A DNA stretch of 64,000 nucleotides, from the NCBI RefSeq assembly GCF_009746715.1, contig NZ_VRKW01000002.1, positions 248,001 through 312,000 of the forward strand, read 5' to 3'. Each line of letters opens with the position of its first letter. Within the stretch, counting starts at the first letter, position 1. Below are positions 46,131 through 54,891 of this stretch, in pieces. The notes beneath the pieces were generated by a model. The model was not told where the DNA came from, made no database searches, and worked only from the letters and a program-made list of their open reading frames with translations. Made by a program: the position numbers and the translations under genes. Origin of the DNA: Ketobacter sp. MCCC 1A13808 (lineage in GTDB: Bacteria > Pseudomonadota > Gammaproteobacteria > Pseudomonadales > Ketobacteraceae).

Positions 46131-46146
46131 AGTTGACAAGGTCAAT
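46131..46146. promoter_or_regulatory. MarR-type operator, box 1
   Basis: AGTTGACAAGGTCAAT contains AGTTGA and TCAAT as inverted half-sites. It lies 30 bases upstream of the MFP gene. Box 2 is 13 bases away. Confidence 0.5.
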
Positions 46147-46159
46147 CATATATTTATAT

Positions 46160-46176
46160 AGTTGACCAAATCAACT
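46160..46176. promoter_or_regulatory. MarR-type operator, box 2
   Basis: AGTTGACCAAATCAACT has perfect 6-bp arms AGTTGA/TCAACT and matches box 1. The pair lies between the efflux operon and marR, with AT-rich promoter-like sequence between, suggesting repression of both directions. Confidence 0.55.
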
Positions 46177-46259
46177 AGTATTTAAAATATTGAATTAGGT
46201 TTTTTTATACCAACTAATAATGACACCCCGGTAAATCACCACGACGACGGACACAGCAG

Positions 46260-46682
46260 ATGAATCAACGAGCCTTATCACGGGCGATACGCACAACGTT
46301 CATGCAGTTAAAGCGTAATACGCAAAAGAAATACACGGCAACTAAACTGCCAATCCATCCGCGGGATGCCCACTTTATGGAACAACTGGAGCTAAACCCG
46401 GGTATGAGTCCGCAAGATCTGGCTCTGAAGAACGACATCGATAAGGCCTATATCACGCGCCGGGTTCGTGAACTGGAGCAACGGGGATTTATATCCCGAA
46501 GCCCGAATCCGGACGATCACCGTCGTGTACATTTGGCATTGACAGAAGCAGGCGCAGAGGTGATGACCCGGGGATTAACCCTGATGGAAGAATCGGAAGC
46601 GATGGTCTTTGCGAAACTAACAGAAGCCGAGCTACTGACGCTGTACGGGCTTTTGAAAAAATGCGTGTGTGATAAGAATTAA
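46260..46682 (+). CDS. MarR-family transcriptional regulator
   Basis: The 140-residue protein has the MarR winged helix: MEQLELNPGMSPQDLALKNDIDKAYITRRVRELEQRGFISRSPNPDDHRRVHLALTEAGAEV, including the wing Asp-Arg-Arg motif. It is divergent from the MFP-RND-OMF operon with two palindromic boxes between them, so it is very likely its repressor, releasing DNA when a substrate of the pump binds. It ends 10 bases from the convergent DUF3754 gene. Confidence 0.92.
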   Translation: MNQRALSRAIRTTFMQLKRNTQKKYTATKLPIHPRDAHFMEQLELNPGMSPQDLALKNDIDKAYITRRVRELEQRGFISRSPNPDDHRRVHLALTEAGAEVMTRGLTLMEESEAMVFAKLTEAELLTLYGLLKKCVCDKN

Positions 46683-46692
46683 TATAAGGTAA

Positions 46693-47931
46693 TCAGACGC
46701 TAGGGCTAAAATACGCATCCCAGCGTTGATCCAGCCGGGAAACGGCCTCGTCGATGGATACCGCGCGAAAGCAGCCCTGATCATCGTAAACCAGGCCAAA
46801 CCGAAGCAGCTTATGAAGTGCATCGTCAATTTCAAAATTGATGACGCAATCCCACTTGCTCAGCATCCAATCCTCTACTCTGGCATCAAGCTCGGCTTGT
46901 GTCAGGGCAGCTCCACTCGTTAACAAAATATAATAAGCGAGCAGCGCTTCCTTGCCTTCCTCTTCTTCCGCATCGTCTACTAACCGATGAAAGACGCCCG
47001 CATTATTATCCAGGTTTTTGAAATAGAGGTTTTTGGTCAGCATTTGCATGAAGCGCAATTTGCGATTCTTAAAACTATTAAATTGTTTCCAGAGATAACC
47101 CGCCAGCGCCCCGACACCGGCGAATAACACGGTCATCGACGCTTTATTTAACTCTACCGGTTCGGCACTCAGGCCAATCCAGAAACCGATTAACGAACCC
47201 AGCAATAACAGCGTCGCTCCCAATTTGGTCGTCAACACGATGCCGCCGCTAATGACGGCGGGTATACCGATTAACAACTTGTCTATGGTGCGCATCTGTA
47301 CATGGGTGTTGGGGAATAACATTTCGATATCGGACCGGGGCACGTTTTGGAACAAACGCAACAGCATTGCATCAGGTTTGCCATCCGTCCAACCGCTTTT
47401 TTCCGGATCAAAATCGGCCTTGGTGCGAAGATACACCACTACCCGTTCGTAATTTAAAAAATCAATTGTTTTTGATCTTAATCCCAGCCACTGCTTCACC
47501 TGCTCACGCTTGGTGGATTGCCCCCGGCAAAACAGTAACACTTCCGAAAAATCGGAAAAGTCGACTTTTAACTGCACTTTGAATAATGAGTGCTGAGTCA
47601 ACGCGTGGTTTAGATCACTCTCCGTAATCTGTTCGTAATTCGCTTTTTCTAATAATTGCTGCAACGTTTGGATAAAGCGATCCGGCGTGGCTTGCTGCAA
47701 TCCCGGCACTGATCGGGTATCCGCATCGGGATCGAAAGGGGCATAGGCTTTCTTTAAAGCGCTGAGCTTCTCATGAAACTCAAAATGGAAAACGCTAACA
47801 AGAATGGTAAATAACTGACGAAACTGATCATGTTGTGCACCCAGTTTACTTTCCTGGATGCACATTTCAATCAGATCGTGCATTTTGTAGGGAATGAAAC
47901 GATAACCGGAAACGGATACAGTGTCTTTCAT
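46693..47931 (-). CDS. DUF3754 (TMEM143-like) membrane protein
   Basis: The 412-residue protein opens with YRFIPYKMHDLIEMCI and has FNYERVVVYLRTK-type text (FLNYERVVVYLR, about 155-170) followed by NVPRSDIEMLFPNTHVQMRTIDKLLIGIPA and two to three membrane helices (about 230-290), which is the DUF3754 arrangement shared with eukaryotic TMEM143. Function unknown. The C-terminal third (EEEEGKEALLAYYILL, VEDWMLSKW) looks like a cytoplasmic helical domain. Confidence 0.82.
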   Translation of the reverse strand: MKDTVSVSGYRFIPYKMHDLIEMCIQESKLGAQHDQFRQLFTILVSVFHFEFHEKLSALKKAYAPFDPDADTRSVPGLQQATPDRFIQTLQQLLEKANYEQITESDLNHALTQHSLFKVQLKVDFSDFSEVLLFCRGQSTKREQVKQWLGLRSKTIDFLNYERVVVYLRTKADFDPEKSGWTDGKPDAMLLRLFQNVPRSDIEMLFPNTHVQMRTIDKLLIGIPAVISGGIVLTTKLGATLLLLGSLIGFWIGLSAEPVELNKASMTVLFAGVGALAGYLWKQFNSFKNRKLRFMQMLTKNLYFKNLDNNAGVFHRLVDDAEEEEGKEALLAYYILLTSGAALTQAELDARVEDWMLSKWDCVINFEIDDALHKLLRFGLVYDDQGCFRAVSIDEAVSRLDQRWDAYFSPSV

Positions 47932-47993
47932 GATTTGAATTAATGCCCTGTATTAAACCGGCAATTCCTTACAGCAATGACTTTAGATCTCGT

Positions 47994-48398
47994 CTATTTG
48001 AAAAAACCTTTGGCCACGTTCATAACGCTGTCACCCAGATTCCCTCCGCCAAACTGATCCACCAACTGGGGAATCATATCAGACAAACCGCTGGCCGCAC
48101 TTTCTTTTCCTAGGCCCAGTTTGCTGGCGAATTCTCCGACATTGGCATCGCCCAGCACTTTCAGAATCTGATCCGCTGAAATATTGTCATTGCCACCGCT
48201 GCCCATCCAGGATTTCACCATATCCTGTAAACCGCCCTGCTGGGAAAACGTTGCGATCAAACCGGCAATGTCCAATTCGCCACCATTGGTAGGCAGAAGG
48301 CCTTGCAATGCAGAAATAATGCTACCGGTGTCCAGTCCGTTGGTCTGCGAACCCATCTTGTTTTGAAAAATTTCAGCCGCCGTGCTTAATAAGCTCAT
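47994..48398 (-). CDS. DUF937/YidB-like protein
   Basis: The start MSLLSTAAEIFQNKMGSQ has GAGG upstream; a longer frame from 48542 overlaps the upstream gene and lacks a site. The 134-residue protein has Gly- and Asn-rich helix linkers (LDIAGLIATFSQQGGLQDMVKSWMGSGGNDNIS, QILKVLGDANVGEFASKLGL) as in the DUF937/YidB family. No signal peptide or catalytic motif. It follows the small EF-hand-like gene by 31 bases. Confidence 0.75.
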   Translation of the reverse strand: MSLLSTAAEIFQNKMGSQTNGLDTGSIISALQGLLPTNGGELDIAGLIATFSQQGGLQDMVKSWMGSGGNDNISADQILKVLGDANVGEFASKLGLGKESAASGLSDMIPQLVDQFGGGNLGDSVMNVAKGFFK

Positions 48399-48429
48399 AA
48401 AAACATCCTCGATAGTAGTTGGAACCGAT

Positions 48430-48675
48430 TTATAATTTCGCAACCTCAGCGTCAAATTCGCTGGCTGCTGCATCCGTGAATTTGAAATTACCCCGGATAT
48501 ACTGCAGGGTTTTCTTCTCGGTGTCCGTGACTTCGACGCCATCCTTTGCCGATGTAATCAACTGCGACACTTCGTCCTGAGAAATTCGACCATCCCCTCT
48601 ACCCGATATAAGCTGCTTCGCAAGATCAATGAGTTCTTTCTCGTATTTCTCACCTTCAATAGTGATATAGGCCAT
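48430..48675 (-). CDS. Small acidic protein with EF-hand-like loop
   Basis: The start MAYITIEGEKYEKELIDLAKQ has AAGGGGAAG upstream and gives 81 residues. GRGDGRISQDEVSQLI resembles an EF-hand loop (Asp-Gly at the turn, Ile, then acidic residues), and KDGVEVTDTEKKTLQYI could be a weaker second one. The canonical first Asp of the loop is missing, so calcium binding is uncertain. Co-transcribed with the DUF937 gene. Confidence 0.65.
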   Translation of the reverse strand: MAYITIEGEKYEKELIDLAKQLISGRGDGRISQDEVSQLITSAKDGVEVTDTEKKTLQYIRGNFKFTDAAASEFDAEVAKL

Positions 48676-48887
48676 TAGGCTTCCCCTTGAGTTCGGCACC
48701 AATGAGTGCCGGTATAAAAAGAGGTACAGATAATAATCATAGAGCCACCTAAATGGGAAGGGCAAATACACCTAACCCCTTAAGATGGACGTTATTCCGC
48801 GAAATATTACCGAAACACCGGATTAGTTTGGCTGCCGAATTGACCCCTGCCCTGATGTGAAGGATTTATGACAGTGTTCCAAACTGT

Positions 48888-51800
48888 TTAGGCTAAATCG
48901 GGTACAGAAGCGCGCTCGTTGGCAACGCTGCTTCTCGTGAAACGATTCCGGATGGTATACAAAATCCAATAGAACAATGGCACGAAGAATAGGGCCAATA
49001 GGGTGGCCGATATCACCCCGCCCAAGACGCTGATACCGATGGCATTCTGCCCGGCTGAGCCCGGACCGGAAGCGATTGCCAAGGGCAACACACCGGCACC
49101 GAAAGCCAGCGATGTCATGAGTATTGGGCGTACACGCTGACGCGCGCCCTCGATCACCGCGATAGCCGGTGTGCTTCCGGAACGCACAGCGGCCTGGGCA
49201 AACTCGACAATTAAAATCGCGTTTTTTGCTGATAGCCCGATGGTAGTCAGCACACCGACCTGAAAATAAATATCATTATGAATACCGCGCAGACTCACTG
49301 CCAATACGGCACCCAGGATGCCCAACGGAATAACCATCAGCACGGCCAGCGGTATAATCCAGCTTTCGTAGAGTGCAGCCAAACACAGAAAAACAAATAG
49401 GATAGACACCGCGTATAACATCGGCGCTTGCCCTCGGGACAACTTATCCTGATACGACAAACCACTCCATTCAAAACCCGTGTCGGGCATTGTGCCCGCA
49501 AGCCGCTCCATTTCTGCCATGGCGTCACCGGAACTGACCGCGGGAGCCGCGTCGCCGAATAACTGGATGGCCGGAAATCCGTTAAACCGGAATAGCTGGG
49601 GTGATTCTGCTTCCCACTGAATATCCGCAAATGATGAAAACGAGGTCATCGAATTTTCACCGCCACGAACAAACCAATAATCCAAATCCTCCGGTGCGGC
49701 ACGAAACTCGGCATCCGCCTGCACAAATACTTTTTTGACCCGGCCATGATGCACAAAGTCGTTCACATACAACCCGCCCCATGCCGTGCTCAGTGTGCTA
49801 TTCACATCTGACAGATTTAACCCCAGGGCCGACGCTTTCACCTGATCGATGTTGATCCGCATTTGTGGTTTTTTCTCCGTACCGTTGGGATGTGCAAACA
49901 GGACCGCATCACTTTGACCCGCCTGATCGGCTAGCCGCAAACTGGCTTCGACCAGCTTGTCATGCCCTAACACTCCGGTATCCTGCAACCAGAATTCAAA
50001 TCCATTGGTGTTTCCCAAACCTTCGATGGGCGGCAGGATATTGCTGAATATATCGGCTTCCCGAATGCCGCCCAGTGCCGCTGTGGCCCGATTGGCTATG
50101 GCCGACGCGCTGTTCTCTTCTCCTTCCCGCAGCGACCAATCCTTTAACGCCACAAACGCCATACCGGCATTCTGCCCTGAACCATTGAAACTGAAACCGG
50201 ACAAGGTGTAGATGGCATCCATATTGCCGGCCTCTTCTTCCATGAAATACTGTTCAATTTTTTCGACCACCTGGGCGGTTCTGGCGTAGGTGGCTCCGCT
50301 GGGCAACATGAATTGCACCATCACCGTTCCCTGATCATCTTGCGGAAAAAACGCGGTGGGCAGGCGCTGATATCCCCACAATACCGCCACCGCCAACACA
50401 CCATAAATGACACCGAATCGCAGTGGACGCTTTAATATGTGATGCAGGATACTTTGATAACGCTGACCCCGAGGGCAGGTGGCAGCATCGCCAGCGGACG
50501 GACTATTGTGCCGCTGACCGGGCTTCAGCAATAACGCCGTTAGTGCCGGTGTCAGGCTCAGGGCAACCACCACAGACAGCCCCATTGCCGTCACCAGGGT
50601 GACAGAGAATTGCCGGTATATCACACCAACTGATCCGGGAAAAAAGGCCATCGGCAAGAAAACTGCGCCTAAAACCAACGCAATCCCGATCAATGCGCTA
50701 CTGATTTCCTTCATCGACAACAGCGTCGCATCACGGGCATCCAGACCGTTCTGCACCATATTACGTTCCACATTTTCCACCACCACAATGGCGTCATCCA
50801 CCAACAACCCGATCGCCAATACCATGCCGAACAAGGTTAAGGTGTTGATGGAATAACCGAGCGCCGCCAGCACCGCGAGGGTACCCAATAAAACAACGGG
50901 CACGGTGATAGCCGGAATCAGCGTCGCGCGCCAGTTTTTCAGAAAAAGAAACATCACCAGCACGACCAACACCACCGCCTCGAGCAGGGTCTGAATTACG
51001 GATTGGATGGACAGCTTTACAAAACGAGTGGAATCCTCCGGATATACAACCTTTATCCCGCTGGGAAACGACGCTCGCATTTGCTCAATTCGCTGCTTCA
51101 CCGCGGCGGCAGTATCCAGCGCGTTCGCCCCCGGAGCCAACATCACCGCGAGCCCGGAAGCGGGCTTGCCGTTTAATCGCGAAGTACTGCTATAGCTCTC
51201 GTCCCCCAGCTCCACCCGAGCCACATCAGCCAGGCGAACAATGGCGCCGTCCTCTCGGCTTGTAATAACAATATCGCGGAATTGTTCCGGTGTTTTCAGA
51301 CGTGACAACGCCGTCACTGTGACATTCAAACGTTGCTCATCAGCGGAGGGACGGGCACCCAACTCCCCCACCGGTACTTCGGTGTTCTGCGTTTCAATGG
51401 CGTCTATAACATCCGCCGGATTCAGTCCATAACTATTCAGTTTGTGCGGATTCAGCCAGATACGCATGGCGTAGGGTGAACCAAAATTATTAACCCTGCC
51501 GACGCCGTCTATGCGACTGATTGAATCCTGAATACTATTGGAAAGCCAATCGGAAATATCGGTATCACTGCGGCGTGCAGTATCGTCGTAAAATACTGCG
51601 ATCATCAGAAAACTGCTTAACGTTTTTGAAACGGTTATACCGTTCAACTGAACAATCTGCGGTAACCGGTTGGCGACCTGGTTGACACTGTTCTGCACCT
51701 GAACCTGAGCTTTATCTATATCGGTTCCGTGTTGAAAGGTCAGCATGACTTCAGCCTGCCCGGAGGCACTGCTGGTGGAACTGAAATACATGAGGTCATC

Positions 51801-52019
51801 CAGGCCTTTTAATTCCTGTTCCAGAATCTGGGTGACACTGTTCTCCACTACTTGCGCAGACGCCCCTGGATAACTGGTGGAGATAATAACCGCAGGCGGA
51901 GCAATATCCGGGTATTGGGAAATCGGAAGCAGACGAATCGCCAACAATCCAGCGAGCATAATAACAATGGCCATTACCCAGGCAAATACCGGGCGATCCA
52001 CAAAAAACGCTGACATCAT
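48888..52019 (-). CDS. HAE1-type RND permease in the siderophore operon
   Basis: The 1043-residue pump opens MMSAFFVDRPVFAWVMAIVIML and has the proton relay pair ([18 protein letters not shown]) and Lys ([15 protein letters not shown]). Porter signatures ISQYPDIAPPAVIISTSYPGASAQVVE and IDGVGRVNNFGSPYAMRIWL are of the AcrB class. It follows the MFP gene by 7 bases and that gene follows entA by 31, so it is the last gene of an entC-entE-entB-entA-MFP-RND operon. Export of the catecholate siderophore or its precursors is inferred from position. No outer-membrane duct is encoded in this operon. Confidence 0.93.
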   Translation of the reverse strand: MMSAFFVDRPVFAWVMAIVIMLAGLLAIRLLPISQYPDIAPPAVIISTSYPGASAQVVENSVTQILEQELKGLDDLMYFSSTSSASGQAEVMLTFQHGTDIDKAQVQVQNSVNQVANRLPQIVQLNGITVSKTLSSFLMIAVFYDDTARRSDTDISDWLSNSIQDSISRIDGVGRVNNFGSPYAMRIWLNPHKLNSYGLNPADVIDAIETQNTEVPVGELGARPSADEQRLNVTVTALSRLKTPEQFRDIVITSREDGAIVRLADVARVELGDESYSSTSRLNGKPASGLAVMLAPGANALDTAAAVKQRIEQMRASFPSGIKVVYPEDSTRFVKLSIQSVIQTLLEAVVLVVLVMFLFLKNWRATLIPAITVPVVLLGTLAVLAALGYSINTLTLFGMVLAIGLLVDDAIVVVENVERNMVQNGLDARDATLLSMKEISSALIGIALVLGAVFLPMAFFPGSVGVIYRQFSVTLVTAMGLSVVVALSLTPALTALLLKPGQRHNSPSAGDAATCPRGQRYQSILHHILKRPLRFGVIYGVLAVAVLWGYQRLPTAFFPQDDQGTVMVQFMLPSGATYARTAQVVEKIEQYFMEEEAGNMDAIYTLSGFSFNGSGQNAGMAFVALKDWSLREGEENSASAIANRATAALGGIREADIFSNILPPIEGLGNTNGFEFWLQDTGVLGHDKLVEASLRLADQAGQSDAVLFAHPNGTEKKPQMRINIDQVKASALGLNLSDVNSTLSTAWGGLYVNDFVHHGRVKKVFVQADAEFRAAPEDLDYWFVRGGENSMTSFSSFADIQWEAESPQLFRFNGFPAIQLFGDAAPAVSSGDAMAEMERLAGTMPDTGFEWSGLSYQDKLSRGQAPMLYAVSILFVFLCLAALYESWIIPLAVLMVIPLGILGAVLAVSLRGIHNDIYFQVGVLTTIGLSAKNAILIVEFAQAAVRSGSTPAIAVIEGARQRVRPILMTSLAFGAGVLPLAIASGPGSAGQNAIGISVLGGVISATLLALFFVPLFYWILYTIRNRFTRSSVANERASVPDLA

Positions 52020-52026
52020 GGCGGGT

Positions 52027-53232
52027 TTACTCCGTTATCGCAGTCAGATCCAGGGCTTTTTTGTTCACCGCCGGGTTCTGTTTCCAATCCACCGTCACGA
52101 CCGCGGCCCCCGGATGAACCCGCTGCAACCCTTCCACAATTAACCTTTCTCCGGCAGCCAGCCCATTGCTTACGATCCATTGGCCGGATTCGCTGCCGAT
52201 TAACTCCAGCACCCGTTCCTGTACTTTATTGTCGTCGTTCACCACCCACGCCACAGGTTCACCCTTCTCGTTGTGAATCACAGCCTGTTGCGGAATCAAT
52301 ATTACGTTTTCCTGCGAACCTTGCTGCACCTCTGCCCGCACGTACATACCCGGTAACAGCATGCGGTCCGGGTTAGGGAATTGGGCCCGCAGCGTCACAG
52401 CACCCGTCCGGGCATCTACATTCACTTCCGTAAATTGCATGTTGCCCGAATGTTCATAGCCTAACCCATCTTCCAGCGTCAGGGTGACCGTGGTTCCTGC
52501 CGGCTTTAAACCACCACTAGCCATACGACGCTTAAGATGGATTAACTGCTGACTCGATTGCACTATATCCACAAAAATCGGATCGAGTTGTTGAATTGTG
52601 GCTAACGGTGCTTCCTGGGCGATGGAGACAAGCGCGCCTTCGGTTACATTGGAGCGACCGATACGGCCGGAAATAGGTGCCGTTATCCGGGTACGTTGCA
52701 AATCAATCTGTGCGGATTTTAATAGCGCCTGACTGGACTGCAAACGCGCCAAACCCTGCCGGTATTCTGCTTGTGCTGTTTCAAAGTCCTGCTCGCTGAT
52801 GCCCTTGGTATGAATCAGTTGTTGATAACGCTGCATATTACTTTTTAGGCTGACTAAACTGGCCTTTGCCAAGGCGACATCGGCCACGGCCTGTTCGACC
52901 CTGGCCTGATACTGGTCGGAGTCAATCTGGTATAATGCCTCACCTGCCTCAACTAACGTCCCTTCTTCGAATAGCCGCTTCTTTACTATCCCGGTTACCT
53001 GAGGGCGTACTTCTGACATTCGGTAAGCGGATGTGCGTCCGGACAATGTCTTTTTCGAAACATGCTTTTGTGCATCTACCACCACCACGGCCACTTCCGC
53101 CGCAACCGGTTCCTCGGCCTCACCGGCCACAGCCGGAACAATGCTCTCCGGATCACTCTCGTCCGATTCGCTACAACCCGTCAGTCCGATAACAGATACG
53201 GAGTAAAATACAATTAAAAATAACCTAAACAT
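52027..53232 (-). CDS. RND membrane-fusion lipoprotein in the siderophore operon
   Basis: The start MFRLFLIVFYSVSVIGLTGC gives a lipobox (LTGC, Cys20); the frame extends further upstream but that part overlaps entA. The mature part has an acidic linker (ESDESDPESIVPAVAGEAEEP), lipoyl half-motifs ([54 protein letters not shown]), a coiled-coil hairpin and a barrel (TGAVTLRAQFPNPDRMLLPGMYVRAEV). It is parallel to the first MFP in this window but clearly diverged. Partner of the downstream RND permease. Confidence 0.92.
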   Translation of the reverse strand: MFRLFLIVFYSVSVIGLTGCSESDESDPESIVPAVAGEAEEPVAAEVAVVVVDAQKHVSKKTLSGRTSAYRMSEVRPQVTGIVKKRLFEEGTLVEAGEALYQIDSDQYQARVEQAVADVALAKASLVSLKSNMQRYQQLIHTKGISEQDFETAQAEYRQGLARLQSSQALLKSAQIDLQRTRITAPISGRIGRSNVTEGALVSIAQEAPLATIQQLDPIFVDIVQSSQQLIHLKRRMASGGLKPAGTTVTLTLEDGLGYEHSGNMQFTEVNVDARTGAVTLRAQFPNPDRMLLPGMYVRAEVQQGSQENVILIPQQAVIHNEKGEPVAWVVNDDNKVQERVLELIGSESGQWIVSNGLAAGERLIVEGLQRVHPGAAVVTVDWKQNPAVNKKALDLTAITE

Positions 53233-53263
53233 GAAAAATCCGTTTTGATTTCGAAATATTCGA

Positions 53264-54022
53264 TTACGCGGACAGAGTCGCCCCGCCATCAACGACAATA
53301 TCCTGAAGGGTGATATGACCAGCCAGATCAGAAGCCAAAAACAAAATGGTGTTAGCAATATCCTGCACATTGGCAATTTTTTGCAGCGGTATACCGAGTT
53401 TGAATTGTTCAGGCAGGCCTGCGATGGTGTTGTGTAAAGCGGCGTCGTCTTTCAGCATACCACGTAGCATGGGAGTATCCGTGGATCCCGGCGACACCAG
53501 ATTGCAACGAATACCGTATTGCGCCAGCTCCAGCCCGACGCAATGACTCAGGCTCACCAGCGCTGCTTTGGAGGCGCAATAGGCGGCCATTTGCATGCGC
53601 GGCACGCGCGCAGCATTCGACGCCACATTCACAATCGCACCCCGCTTTTGCTGCACAAATAAAGGCGCCAGTTGTTTTAACAAACAAAACACACCACCAG
53701 CGTTAACGTTCATACAGGCATGCCAATCGTCCATGGTCAACGTTTGCAAAGAACCTAAACGCAATAGCCCGGCGGCGTTCACCAACGCATCCAGTGCCAC
53801 ACCATCAGTGGTCAATTGCGCCGTCAGTCGGGCACACACCGATTCAATCTGATGGGGATCGGACAGATCCATTTCCACGGTTAGGAAGGGGTATTCCGGG
53901 TTGCCAAAGGCACGGTCTATCCCGATCACGTGTGCGCCGGCTTTTTGAAACCGCAATGCGGTTTCAAAGCCGATGCCCTGACCTGCTCCGGTTACCCAAA
54001 CGGTTTTACCTGAAAAATCCAT
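53264..54022 (-). CDS. entA: 2,3-Dihydro-2,3-dihydroxybenzoate dehydrogenase
   Basis: The start MDFSGKTVWVTGAGQGIGFETA places the NAD-binding Gly motif at residues 11-17, two bases after the entB stop. The short-chain dehydrogenase catalytic set is present: Ser in NVASNAARV, Tyr and Lys in MAAYCASKAALVS, with NAAG before. The C-terminal segment ends HITLQDIVVDGGATL, as in EntA. It oxidises 2,3-dihydro-DHB to 2,3-dihydroxybenzoate. 252 residues, normal length. Confidence 0.93.
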   Translation of the reverse strand: MDFSGKTVWVTGAGQGIGFETALRFQKAGAHVIGIDRAFGNPEYPFLTVEMDLSDPHQIESVCARLTAQLTTDGVALDALVNAAGLLRLGSLQTLTMDDWHACMNVNAGGVFCLLKQLAPLFVQQKRGAIVNVASNAARVPRMQMAAYCASKAALVSLSHCVGLELAQYGIRCNLVSPGSTDTPMLRGMLKDDAALHNTIAGLPEQFKLGIPLQKIANVQDIANTILFLASDLAGHITLQDIVVDGGATLSA

Positions 54023-54024
54023 TA

Positions 54025-54891
54025 TTAACTTCGCATCTTTTCTATCGCTCGCCACCACCCGTTCAGGGTGGGTTCTTTCAGCAGGTCATCTACTTTGACT
54101 ACCAAACCCATACGATCCCACTTTTCGATCATGGTCATGACCTGGACTGAATCCAAACCGTAATCCACCAGGTTTTCATCGGCATCAAAAAAGGCTTCGT
54201 CTTCATCAATGCATTCGAGTAACTGTGACCGCAACCAGTCAAAGGTTATTTGCGGTTTTACATTGTTTAGAAGATCAGCAGTTGCAATGACTTTGCCGCA
54301 ACGGTTAGCCACATAATCCAGAGCCATTTGGTGATCCTGGGCGCTAAAATCCGCCACGGCGTCCGCCACCAGAAAGGGCTTAATATCTCGCATAAAAGCA
54401 TCGCAGGCTGTCATCATGCAACCGATGTGCGCATAGATACCCACTATGATTAGTTGATCGCGACGCCACTCCGTCATCAGGTCCCGCATCGGTGATCGCT
54501 GGAACGCACTGTATCGCCATTTAACCAGCACCGTATCATCTACTCGTGGTTGCAATGCGGAAATAATGTCTTTAGCGGTCGGCTCAGTTGACTGCAACCC
54601 CGGCCCCCACATATCGGTCAAAAGCGCGCGGTCCTCCGCGCTCTGATCTTCCGGTTGGGCTGTATAAACGACCGGTATTGCCCATTGATCCGCCCAGTCT
54701 CGGATTGCAACGATGTTGTCTTGCAGCGTGGATATCAGGGAATTACTCTGACCATAGTAATTAACAAAATAGTTTTGCATGTCGTGGATCAACAAAACGG
54801 CTTTAGCAGGATCGCATTGCCAGTCTACCCGATTGACCGGCAATGCCGAGGGTTCTGGTAACGAATAGGAAGTGATAGCAGGAATAGTCAT
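54025..54891 (-). CDS. entB: Isochorismatase with aryl carrier domain
   Basis: The 288-residue bifunctional protein has an isochorismatase domain (VLLIHDMQNYFVNYYG, VVYTAQPEDQS, GLQSTEPTAKDI, IIVGIYAHIGCMMTACDAFMRDIKPFLVADAVADFS) and a C-terminal aryl carrier domain with the phosphopantetheine Ser248 in DYGLDSVQVM. It cleaves isochorismate and carries activated DHB for the synthetase. Its ATG overlaps the entE stop. No PPTase (EntD) is visible in the window. Confidence 0.95.
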   Translation of the reverse strand: MTIPAITSYSLPEPSALPVNRVDWQCDPAKAVLLIHDMQNYFVNYYGQSNSLISTLQDNIVAIRDWADQWAIPVVYTAQPEDQSAEDRALLTDMWGPGLQSTEPTAKDIISALQPRVDDTVLVKWRYSAFQRSPMRDLMTEWRRDQLIIVGIYAHIGCMMTACDAFMRDIKPFLVADAVADFSAQDHQMALDYVANRCGKVIATADLLNNVKPQITFDWLRSQLLECIDEDEAFFDADENLVDYGLDSVQVMTMIEKWDRMGLVVKVDDLLKEPTLNGWWRAIEKMRS

